Source: Nitrospira sp. BO4
GTDB lineage: Bacteria > Nitrospirota > Nitrospiria > Nitrospirales > Nitrospiraceae
Length of the DNA stretch: 64,000 bases
Direction of reading: 5' to 3'
Assembly (NCBI GenBank): GCA_030144965.1
Contig: JAMPUU010000018.1
Span: 1 to 64,000 of the forward strand
How positions within the stretch are numbered: the stretch's first letter is position 1; every line of letters begins with the position of its first letter. The notes beneath the pieces are model-generated. The model was given only the letters and a program-made list of their open reading frames with translations. It ran no database searches and was not told where the DNA came from. Positions 44,284 to 54,100 of the stretch are shown one piece after another. Position numbers and translations under genes: made by a program.

Positions 44284-44985
44284 GTGGGCCGTATGGTGGC
44301 AAATAATGTGAAAGTGTGTTCGCAGGCTCGGACAAGACATCCGTCTGAACCGTTCTCGCGTTGTGTTTCACATCGGAGGTTCGGAGTATGGGGGGCGCTT
44401 CTGTGTCTGGTGGCGAGTGTGGTCTTTCCTCCCCACGTCCTGGCCGGAGTATTGGACCAACTTGTTGACTTGACCGACAAAGCGGCTCAGGTCGTGGTCA
44501 CTCTCAAAGGCCGCGACAACTTCAATAGCGAGTATCTGTACGATGTGAGTGTGAAGAACTTGTCGTCTGATCCTTTGGTGGGAGAGTCGCTTATCATCGT
44601 TCTTGACAAGATCACCAATATCGGTGGCGATGAATGGATGGCGGGCACGAGCCAATCAAATCTGACACGCATGGAGGTTCTGGGACAGGACGGCGAAGCA
44701 GACGGCGACAAACCTTACTTTCGCATCCCCCGAGGATCCGGTCCAAACCTACCCCCCTACACCGAAAGTAGTCCTGCTACCGTGCGCATTCGCAACAAGG
44801 ACTATCTCATCGTGTTCACTCCGGTTTTTCGTGTGTATGGTACGAAACGGTCGCCCGTTCCGGCGAAAACGAAGGAGAATGTGTCGCCGACTCCAACCAC
44901 GACCCCTACCGACAAGCTCATTCAGTTACTCATCCAGAAAGGTGTGTTCTCTGAAGAGGAAGGCCGTGCGCTTTATCCTCGATGA
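44284..44985 (+). CDS. Secreted hypothetical protein with SHOCT-like C-terminal helix
   Basis: A basic N-terminus and signal segment (GALLCLVASVVFPPHVLAG) precede a beta-rich mature domain with DVSVKNLSSDPLVGESLIIV. A Pro/Thr linker follows, then the C-terminal helix LIQLLIQKGVFSEEEGRAL, which resembles the short oligomerisation helix of SHOCT-type proteins. GTG 44284 is the outermost start and ATG 44293 is possible. It is a periplasmic or surface protein of unknown role. Confidence 0.65.
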   Translation: MGRMVANNVKVCSQARTRHPSEPFSRCVSHRRFGVWGALLCLVASVVFPPHVLAGVLDQLVDLTDKAAQVVVTLKGRDNFNSEYLYDVSVKNLSSDPLVGESLIIVLDKITNIGGDEWMAGTSQSNLTRMEVLGQDGEADGDKPYFRIPRGSGPNLPPYTESSPATVRIRNKDYLIVFTPVFRVYGTKRSPVPAKTKENVSPTPTTTPTDKLIQLLIQKGVFSEEEGRALYPR

Positions 44986-45109
44986 TCCCTCTCGCCTGTC
45001 GAGTGGCTGCAGGACTACAGCGCCCCACCCATTAATAGTGCCTCTTTGAGCCACTGTTACCTGATTCAAGCGTGGCGTCAGTCGGCCGGCTTCACTTCCA
45101 TGCCCGGCA

Positions 45110-45568
45110 TCAGTTCTTTGAACCGAGCGAATCGCGGCCCTGTTTATTATCATGCCCAGCATCGGTTTTTCGCACCGAGCGAATGGACAGCGCGTGATTC
45201 TGATCGTTCACCATTGCCTCAATACGGTCACTCTTCATGATTTTCCCAATCATCTGGGTTGTTTTATCGGTATGCAAACGTATTGTTCTGCCCTCCTCCA
45301 CCTTGATGAAATAGTTCCCGTCTTTGATACGGAACAGTTCACCCGTGATCTTCTTGGAGTCCTCTACGCGGTTAATGCCCTTCTTATGGTCCGCGGGCTT
45401 TTGCCTGTCATCATCAGATTGAAAGCCTAGCCCGGAGTCGGATTGAGAGTCAGTTTTCATAACGTCTGATGACGAAGGCGAATGCTTTGCCTGCGCCGTG
45501 TTGGCCAGCCCGAGACACAGCAACAATCCACACGACAGGACAACGGCGAGTTTTGGAATGGCTACCAT
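45110..45568 (-). CDS. Secreted beta-barrel-like protein, relative of 25355
   Basis: A signal peptide (VAIPKLAVVLSCGLLLCLGL, cut after AQA) is followed by a Ser/Asp-rich linker of about 50 residues. The core KITGELFRIKDGNYFIKVEE matches the core of the 25355 product. GGAGGCTCC precedes ATG 45568. Downstream of the stop, a short stretch around 45060-45110 repeats the codons for IRSVxxTDAGH, so the end of the gene has been partly duplicated. Confidence 0.7.
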   Translation of the reverse strand: MVAIPKLAVVLSCGLLLCLGLANTAQAKHSPSSSDVMKTDSQSDSGLGFQSDDDRQKPADHKKGINRVEDSKKITGELFRIKDGNYFIKVEEGRTIRLHTDKTTQMIGKIMKSDRIEAMVNDQNHALSIRSVRKTDAGHDNKQGRDSLGSKN

Positions 45569-45789
45569 TGGAGCCTCCTTGGGTAGACGTAAGATTCTTT
45601 TGCAAGTAACGGTATGCGCTTCGGCTCTTGCGTACTGAGCGATATTGACCGGACTGCTCCAACGCTTCTCGTCATACTCGGCTAAGAGGGAGGAGTTTAG
45701 GGAGGACATGTACAGGTCGACATGAAAGCCGAGACACCCTATGACGGCCGTCGTCAAGGCACATATTCACCGAGAAGGAGGGATGCTCA

Positions 45790-46131
45790 ATGGAAGATGA
45801 GGAAGGATCAATGACGGATAACAGAGGGTGTTCATTAGGAGCGGTGGGATTGGCTTTTGTGACCGGAGGGTTGCTGGGAGCTGCGGCGGCGTTGTTGCTG
45901 GCCCCACAGTCCGGCCGTAAATCGCAGGAGCAGTTGAGAGGGTATGTGCGACGAGCCGAGGAGAATATCCATGATCTGGCCGACAAAGCCACCGAGGTTG
46001 TGGATCAGGCGCTGGATAAGGGCCGCGAGTTCATCAAAGACAAGCGGGCGGTCCTCACTGAGGCTGCCGAAGCCGGTCGTACGGCCATGCATAGGGAGCG
46101 TGAGCGATTGTCGGGTGACAAGAAGGTGTGA
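45790..46131 (+). CDS. YtxH-like (gas-vesicle-type) stress protein
   Basis: The protein has 113 residues. One hydrophobic segment (AVGLAFVTGGLLGAAAALLL then APQSGRKSQEQL) is the YtxH signature, followed by a long amphipathic helix (VRRAEENIHDLADKATEVVD). AAGGAGGGA precedes ATG 45790. YtxH proteins are small membrane-associated stress proteins. The DUF3309 gene follows by 66 bases. Confidence 0.82.
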   Translation: MEDEEGSMTDNRGCSLGAVGLAFVTGGLLGAAAALLLAPQSGRKSQEQLRGYVRRAEENIHDLADKATEVVDQALDKGREFIKDKRAVLTEAAEAGRTAMHRERERLSGDKKV

Positions 46132-46197
46132 CCGCAGAATGCATGGCTACCAAATGGTGGACTGTGTGGCGAACGTGCGAACAAAAGGAGAATCAAG

Positions 46198-46374
46198 ATG
46201 AGTATTATTCTTATCGGCATATTAGGAGTGTTGTTTCTTGGCGTACTTCCGATCTGGTCCCACAGCGGTAACTGGGGATATCTCCCCAGCGGCGGGCTGG
46301 GCTTCCTACTCCTGGTCCTGGTTATTCTGACCCTGATCGGTCGGATGGGACAGTCGGCAACTGAAAAGTCTTGA
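46198..46374 (+). CDS. DUF3309-type mini membrane protein, copy 2
   Basis: The protein has 58 residues: MSIILIGILGVLFLGVLPIW, then SHSGNWGYLPSGGLGFLLLV and a short charged end. AAAAGGAG precedes ATG 46198. It shares the two-helix plan and the WGYxPxGG centre with the protein at 35712. Confidence 0.78.
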   Translation: MSIILIGILGVLFLGVLPIWSHSGNWGYLPSGGLGFLLLVLVILTLIGRMGQSATEKS

Positions 46375-46836
46375 TGGGAGCGAGCGCTTGTGTTGGTCCG
46401 CTCTGATCGTACAGCGCCTCTGCCGGGATAAGGACCAAAGCTGTGTCGTCTCATGGTATGGGACTCACACGAAAGTGTGGCCATTCTTTCGGCTCCGGCA
46501 TTGTGTACATGGTTTCATTCGAGCGGAGGATGTTGAGCGAGTCCTCAATGAGCAACAGCGGTGTAACGCATCGGGTTCGCGGGGGGAGCTCAGGGAAGCC
46601 GCAGAGATACAAGGCTTCCAAGACGCGCGGGGAATGGCCTACCGACTGCGGAGGTACGCGAGCCGCACTGACGAGCCAAGCTAAGAAAGAAGGCCGGAGA
46701 GCGTTCTCACACTTGGCAACCTGCTGAAAGACCGCCACTAAGCGCCGCCTTGGTCATGAGAGATGTTTCACATGATGCGGGAGATGGGGGAGACGCACTG
46801 GATGCAAACCGCGATATTCAGAAGGAGGAGATCATC
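46375..46836. other. Gap between DUF3309 gene and ompA-like gene
   Basis: Overlapping frames on both strands near 46440-46740 have no ribosome site. I cannot support a gene here. Confidence 0.4.
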
Positions 46837-47580
46837 ATGCAGATACTAAAAACCACCATCCTGGTAACCAGCCTGGTCACTTTCGCAGGCTGTTCTTCAT
46901 ATATCAAACAACCGGCTGTATGTACGAGTGAGGGTTGGTACGGCTATGAGCGGAGCGGGCAATGTCCATCCAAGCCGGTACTCGCGATTGTACCAGACAA
47001 CACTGCCGACCGCCTCGCGGTGCTAGAGCGAGAGCGTCAACGGCTGGCTGACGAGCTGGGGGCCGCGCAACGTCAGCTCGCCGATCATGATCGTGAACTC
47101 GCGGCAATCCGATCCAGGGCCGTGGAGCCGCCCAAACAAGCCAAGGCCGAGAAAGACCTCTTAAGGGCGCTGCAACCGGAAATTTCCAAGGGCACGGTGT
47201 TGGTTCACCAATCCGGCAGTGCCCTGACGATCAGTTTGGCGTCCGGTCTACTGTTCGATTCCGGGCAAGACCAGCTGAAGGGCGAAGGGGCTGATGTCTT
47301 GCATCGAGTAGGCGTCGTCCTCAGAGACTTCCCGGAAAAACAAGTGCATGTGGCGGGCTACACTGACAACATTCCAGTCCGGAACGGGTTGAAAAAGAAA
47401 TATCCGTCCAACCAGGAGCTGTCAAACGCGCGGGCCGACAGTGCCGCACAGGCGCTGCGGGACGGGGGTGTCAGCAGCCAGGTATCAGCAGCAGGCCACG
47501 GGGACAGTCACCCGGTCGCCAGCAACGACACGGCAGAGGGACGCGCCAAGAACCGTCGTGTCGAAATCATTGTGTCATAG
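46837..47580 (+). CDS. OmpA-family peptidoglycan-binding lipoprotein
   Basis: The lipobox FAGC (about residues 16-19) follows the signal MQILKTTILVTSLVT. A coiled coil follows (RLAVLERERQRLADELGAAQ). The OmpA C-terminal domain then has LLFDSGQDQLKGEGADVL, VHVAGYTDNIPV, NQELSNARADSAAQAL, GHGDSHPVASNDTAEGRAKN and RRVEIIV. GAAGGAGGAG precedes ATG 46837; the longer frame from 46750 is rejected. It should anchor the outer membrane to peptidoglycan. Confidence 0.9.
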   Translation: MQILKTTILVTSLVTFAGCSSYIKQPAVCTSEGWYGYERSGQCPSKPVLAIVPDNTADRLAVLERERQRLADELGAAQRQLADHDRELAAIRSRAVEPPKQAKAEKDLLRALQPEISKGTVLVHQSGSALTISLASGLLFDSGQDQLKGEGADVLHRVGVVLRDFPEKQVHVAGYTDNIPVRNGLKKKYPSNQELSNARADSAAQALRDGGVSSQVSAAGHGDSHPVASNDTAEGRAKNRRVEIIVS

Positions 47581-47797
47581 CTGAATGGTGGTGTGGAAGG
47601 AACCTCTGGGAGGCATAGGCGGCTCGATCAGTGCATGGTTTACAACGGTGGTCTATCTACCGCAGGCGCTCCGGACGCTCTAGGCTGATCGTGAAAGAGA
47701 GAGGAGAGCAAGAAGTCCGAGTGTTCGGGGCATGGAAACAGCGCCTTGGCCTATGACCGTTCCAGCACGCCTATCGAGGTGTGAGCCCTCTCCAAAC
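47581..47797. other. Gap after the OmpA-like gene
   Basis: No intact gene. It may contain the eroded front part of the OmpA remnant that follows. Confidence 0.35.
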
Positions 47798-47934
47798 GCG
47801 CGACTCAGACGGGACGTGTCTCGGATAACAACAGAATGGATTGGCAGAACGCAATTATCGCGAGCAATGAGACCCAAAAAGGGCGGCAAATGAATCGTCG
47901 CGTCGAAATGCTTCTGTGCGCAGAGCCTGCCTAA
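47798..47934 (+). pseudogene. OmpA C-terminal remnant
   Basis: One frame reads DWQNAIIASNETQKGRQMNR then RVEMLL before a stop at 47932. IASNETxxGRQxNRRVE is the hallmark end of OmpA domains. No upstream OmpA strand or lipobox is found in frame, so only the tail survives. It differs enough from the intact gene at 46837 to come from another OmpA copy. Confidence 0.5.
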
Positions 47935-48159
47935 CGGCTGAAATCCGTAAGCGTGACCTGCTGGCAGAGGGCTTCGGCGGGTTCTTGTGTAACGGACAAT
48001 TCTATTCTCACAATGCGAAATGGATCGAAGGCGGTCTCACCCGTACTTCCTAATCCGATCGAGCCTTCTCGTTGCCGCACTTGATGATCTCATTGTTCGG
48101 CTGCAGGTGTGCTTCGGCAGCTGATTCAGCCTGACGACTCTGGGTGAGGCAGGAAACTC

Positions 48160-51100
48160 ATGAATACGATTTTTTCACCTGTTGCCAAGAGTGCCGAGTT
48201 GGAAGAACCGATTCGCGCCGAGCTCTTCGGCATCGAACGGCTCGAACAGCATGCTGCGAGTCTAGCGGCGGCACAGGTCGTTACCGATGAGGCACGGGTG
48301 GGCCGGTTACTGACGCCACGAGTCCTCGCGAATGGACGAGTCTTGGTGAAGTCTTACCAGAGTATCGCCCGTACGATTCGCGATGAGAAGGCCATTACTC
48401 CCGCGGCTGAGTGGTTCGTCGATAATTTCCATATTGTCGACGAACAACTTCGCGAAATCATCGACGATTTGCCTCCCGGCTATTACCGGCAATTGCCGAA
48501 ACTAACATCAGGGCATTTGCAGGATCATCCACGGGTATTTGGCGTTGCCTGGGCATTCGTCGCCCACACCGACAGTCGTTTCGACCCTGACATGCTCCGG
48601 CGCTTTGTGACAGCCTATCAACGGGTGCAACCGTTGACGATCGGTGAATTGTGGGCTGTGGCAATCTCGCTGCGTGTCGTGTTGGTGGAGAATCTTCGAA
48701 GGCTGGCCGAGCGGATCGTCCATAGCCGAGAGGCCCGGCTGGAAGCTGATGAACTGGCGGATAGCTTGTTGGGGAGCGGCGCGTCGGTTCTGGAGTCACC
48801 GGCCAAGGCATTACGCCGATTTGAGCACAGCCCGTTGGACACGGCGTTTGCCGTGCAGCTTGTTCAACGGCTCCGTGACCTGGACCCGAAGGTACGTCCC
48901 GTGTTGCTGTGGCTCGACGAACGTCTGGCGGCGCAGGGCTCGACCGCCGATGACATGGTGCACGACGAGCATCTGCAACAGGCGGCCATGAGCGTCACGG
49001 TTCGCAACATTATTACGAGCATGCGATTGACGTCTGAATTCAATTGGGCTGAATTTGTCGAGGCGGTCAGCCTCGTCGATCAGATTCTGCGATGCGACTC
49101 CCGCTATGCCGAGATGGACTTTGTCACGCGGGACACGTACCGCCATGCGATCGAAGATCTCTCGCGCGGCACGGGTCTCTCAGAGCTCGAGGTGACCACG
49201 CGGGTCGTGGACCGAGCCAGGCTGGCTGGGGTTGAGCCGCACACGAGTGAGCAGCCGGAACGAGATCGGCACACGGATCCCGGCTATTACCTTATCTCTC
49301 AGGGCCGCCGGGCATTTGAACGCGAACTCGGTTACCGGGTGTCCTGGAAGCGACGCCTCCTCCGCTGGTATGTCCAGGCGTCTGCACCTGGCTATCTGGG
49401 GTCGCTCGCAGCGATGACCGCCATGGTTCTGGCCTTCCCGCTGTGGCATGCCGCCGAAGCGGGTGTGACCGTCGCAGGCCTGGTGTGTCTCGGTCTCATT
49501 GCGCTCGTGCCGGCCTCGGACCTCGCCATGGCGCTTATCAATCGTGCCGTGATGGCCATCCTCGGGCCGCGGTCATTGCCCCGGATGGCATTGCGGAATG
49601 GCATTCCCAAAGAATTGCGCACAATGGTGGTGGTCCCCACGTTGCTGACGAGCCGGAACAGTATCGATGAGCTGGTTGAGCGATTGGAAGTGCATTATCT
49701 GGCGAATGCGGATGATGACCTGCGTTTCGCGCTGCTCTCAGACTGGAGAGACGCTCCAAGCGAAAGTATTTCAGGGGACGCCGAACTGCTGGCAAGAGCG
49801 GTGGAGGGGATCGCGCATCTGAACAAGCGGTATGGAGCCGCAGCCGGGGGCGGATCGCGTTTTGCCCTGTTTCACCGCAGGCGAGTTTGGAACGAGTCCG
49901 AGCAGGTATGGATGGGATGGGAACGGAAACGAGGCAAACTGCATGAGTTGAATCAATGGCTACGCGGTTCGACGAGCACGACCTTCATGTCCGTCAACGG
50001 GCAGTTCCCTGAGGCGATTCCGTCGGTCCGGTTCGTCATCACACTGGATGCGGATACACGGCTGCCTCATGGAGCCGCGCACCGGTTGATCGGTACCATG
50101 GCTCACCCTCTGAACCGGCCACGGTTCGACCGTTTCGCTGGACGCGTTGTAGAAGGGTACGGGGTTGTGCAGCCGCGGATTACACCGTCGCTCCCGGGCA
50201 GCGGCGCAGGGTCGTATTATCAACAGACGTTTTCCGGACCCAGTGGGATCGATCCCTACGCGTCGGCCGTGTCTGATGTCTACCAGGATTTGTTTCAGGA
50301 AGGCTCCTACACAGGCAAAGGCATTTACGAGATCGACGCATTCGAGGCGGCGCTGGCGGGCAAGGTGCCGGACAACGCGATGCTCAGTCACGATCTTTTT
50401 GAAGGATTGTTCGCGCGCGCAGCGCTGGCGACCGACATCGAGCTGTTCGAAGCGTTTCCTGACCACTATGAAGCGGCAGCAGCCAGACAGCATCGATGGG
50501 CGCGTGGCGATTGGCAGCTGTTGCCCTGGCTGTTTGGGCGAGGGCATACCGGGTCTGAACCGCATCGCGCGGTGGTGATTCCCACCATCGGCCGTTGGAA
50601 GATCCTCGACAACCTCCGCCGTACCCTGTCGGCTCCCGCGGCGTTTCTGACCCTGATGGTCGGATGGATGCTGCCGGAAACATCTGCCTGGGTCTGGGCC
50701 GGGTTCATTCTGACCACCATCGCGATTCCCTCGCTGTTGTCCTTCGTGCTCGGACTCTATCCGCGCCGATCCGGGATTGCCTTGCGCACCCATTTCCGTG
50801 GAGCAAATATCGACCTAGCGTTGGCCGCGAGACAGATCGCATTGACCGTCACCTTCCTCGCGCATCAGGCATGGCTCATGACGGATGCGATTGTTCGCAC
50901 GCTCGGTCGGCTCGTCTTCACGCACGCTCGGATGTTGGAGTGGGTGACTGCGGCTCAAGCCGAAGGTGCCTACACGTGCAACTTGACGGGAATGTATCGT
51001 CGTATGGCGGGCGGTGTGATGCTCGCCGTCGTGGCGGCTGGCGGGGTGGCCGTGTTGGGCCGCTCTGAGTCCTGGGCTGCCGCGGCTCCGTTCGTTCTGC

Positions 51101-54100
51101 TCTGGATATCAGCTCCTGCCGTGGCTCGCTGGGTCAGCCTGCCGCCTCGACTCACGAGGGCAGAACCGATTTCTCCCGCGGATGCGCGGACGCTTCGATC
51201 GATCGCACGCCGGACCTGGCGGTTCTTCGAAACGTTCGTGTCTCCCGAGGACCATGCGCTGCCGCCTGATAACTTTCAGGAAGATCCGAAACCCGTCGTC
51301 GCCCATCGTACGTCGCCGACCAATATTGGGCTCTATCTGCTCTCAACTCTGGTCGCCCGTGACCTAGGATGGCTGGGCACCCTCGACGCCACCAAACGGC
51401 TGGAAGCCACGCTGGCGACCATGAGCCGTCTCGAGCTATTTCGTGGGCATTTCTACAATTGGTACGACACACGTACTCTTCAACCGCTGGATCCCAAGTA
51501 CGTGTCCTCCGTCGACAGCGGAAACCTCGCGGGACATTTGTTGGTATTGGGAAACGGATGTCGCGAGCTGATTCAGCAATCTTCCATCGAAGGCGATTTG
51601 TTTGCCGGAATTGACGATGCCATCCAATTGTTACGCGGTGCGCTGGAGGAGGTTTCAGATCAGCGACAAACTCATACGGTGACCAAGAAGCAGTTGAGCC
51701 AAGCCGTCGACGTACTGGCCATGGAGCTGTTATCGAGGCCGGTCGATGCCGCCGGCTGGACGGCCAGGTTCGGCAGGCTCAACGCCTTGTCTCATACGGT
51801 TTCCGATATGGCTCAGACACTGGGACAGGAGCGCAGTGATGAGCCCGATGGAGAGTTGCGTGCCTGGGCCGATGCGGTCCGGGCATGCGTGGATAGTCAT
51901 CTCCGTGATGTGGAGCTGTTCCTTCCATGGGTCCGCTTCAGTGCGAAAGACCGGGCGGCTCTGTTCAACCATCCGTCTGAGCCATCGCCGGAATGGGCGG
52001 TTATCGCGCCGTTCTTCCATCCCATGCCTACGCTGGCGGCTGCTCCTGAACGGTTTGCGGATGCACTCCGTGCGCTCGAGCACTTGCGGGAACACGTGCG
52101 CAGTGGCCCCATACAGGATCAGGCCACCTTGGCAAGAATCACCCTGTTGGCTGATGCCATCCAGCAATCGGTTGCGGATATCACGGTCTTGACTCGTCGT
52201 CTTATGGCGATCGCACAGAACGTGGAGCACATGGTTCACGCCATGGATTTCACCTTTCTCTTCGATCCGATACGCAAACTGTTGTCCATTGGCTATCGCG
52301 TGCCGGAAAACAGCCTGGACCCCAGTTGCTACGACTTGCTGGCGTCGGAGGCCAGACTGTCGAGCTTTATCGCTATCGCCAAGGGCGACGTGCCGTCATC
52401 GCATTGGTTCCACTTGGGCCGTGCTCTGACGCCCGTGGGAGACGGTTCGGCGCTTGTGTCCTGGTCGGGCTCCATCTTTGAGTACCTCATGCCGGCGTTG
52501 GTGATGCGTTTCCCGGCAGGCAGCTTGCTGTGCCGGACGTATGAGCTGATCGTTCATCGGCAGATTCAGTACGGGAGAGAGCGCGGCGTGCCCTGGGGTG
52601 TGTCGGAGTCGGCTTATAATGCACGCGATCTCGATCTGACGTACCAGTATTCCAGCTTTGGCGTGCCGGGTCTGGGGCTCAAGCGAGGCCTCAGTGAGGA
52701 TGTGGTCATCGCGCCCTATGCCACGGCACTCGCGGCGATGATCGATCCCATGGAAGCCACGCAAGGTTTCGCGCGCCTCGCCGAGGCAGGAGGGAGGGGA
52801 ACCTACGGGTTCTATGAAGCGCTGGATTACACTGGGACACGGGTACCCGAAGGAAAAGACGTGGCCATCGTGCGGGCCTATATGTCGCATCATCAGGGCA
52901 TGTCGTTGGTCTCGATCGCAAATGTCTTGAACAACGGAGTGATGAGGAGCCGGTTTCATGCCGAGCCGATCGTGCGAGCTACTGAACTCTTGCTCCAGGA
53001 ACGGACACCGCGCGACGTGCCGGTGACGCGGCCGCGCGCGGAGGAAGTCGCTGCGGCGGCGCAGGTCCGCGACCTCATACCGCCAGTCGCGCGGCGATTT
53101 ACCTCGCCGCATGAGGCAACACCTCGGACGCATCTGCTGTCCAACGGGCGGTATGCGGTTATGCTGACCACGGCAGGGTCGGGTTATAGCAGATGGCAAG
53201 ATATTGCGGTGACACGCTGGCGAGAAGATGCGACGCGGGACTGCTGGGGTTCTCATATTTTTCTGCGCGACATGGTGACCGGGTCTGTATGGTCGGCCGG
53301 GTATCAGCCCAGTGGTGCCGAGGCCGACGCCTATGAAGCGTCCTTTTCAGAAGAACGAGCCGAGATCATCCGCCGGGATGGCGATTGGAGTACGACGTGT
53401 GAGGTTGTGGTGTCCTCCGAGGATGATGCCGAAATGCGGCGCATCTCCGTGACCAATATGGGCGCCAGTGCGCGCGAGCTGCAAGTCACCTCCTATGCCG
53501 AACTGTCTCTGGTTTCACAAGCCGCCGATGTCGCTCATCCGGCTTTTGCAAATCTGTTCGTGCAAACGGAATTTGTGCCTGACTACGGCGTGTTGCTTGC
53601 TACTCGTCGCCGACGATCGGACGAAGAAGCGACGGTGTGGGCGGCCCAGGTGGTTGTGGTCGAAGGTGAGAGCATCGGGGATCTGCAGTATGAAACGGAT
53701 CGCGCCCGGTTTCTCGGCCGCGGTCACCATGTGCGCACGGCGGTCTCGGTGATCGGAGGGCGGCCGCTTTCGAATACCGTCGGGTCTGTGCTTGATCCGG
53801 TGATGAGCTTGCGCCGCACGGTGCGCGTGCCCCCAGGTGAGACCGTGCGCGTGGTGTTTTCGACCATCATCGGCCCCGCCAGAGATCAGGTGTTGGAGTT
53901 AGCGGACAAGTACAGCGATCCGAGAGTCTTTGAGCGTGCCCTCTCGCTGGCTTGGACGCAATCGCGGGTACAACTACATCACCTCGGTATCGGGGCCGAT
54001 GAAGCGCAGTTGTTCCAACGACTGGCCAACGCCGTCTTGTATGCTGATGTGTCGATGCGGCCGTCCTCCGAGGTGCTGAGCGAGGGTACGGTGGACCGTG

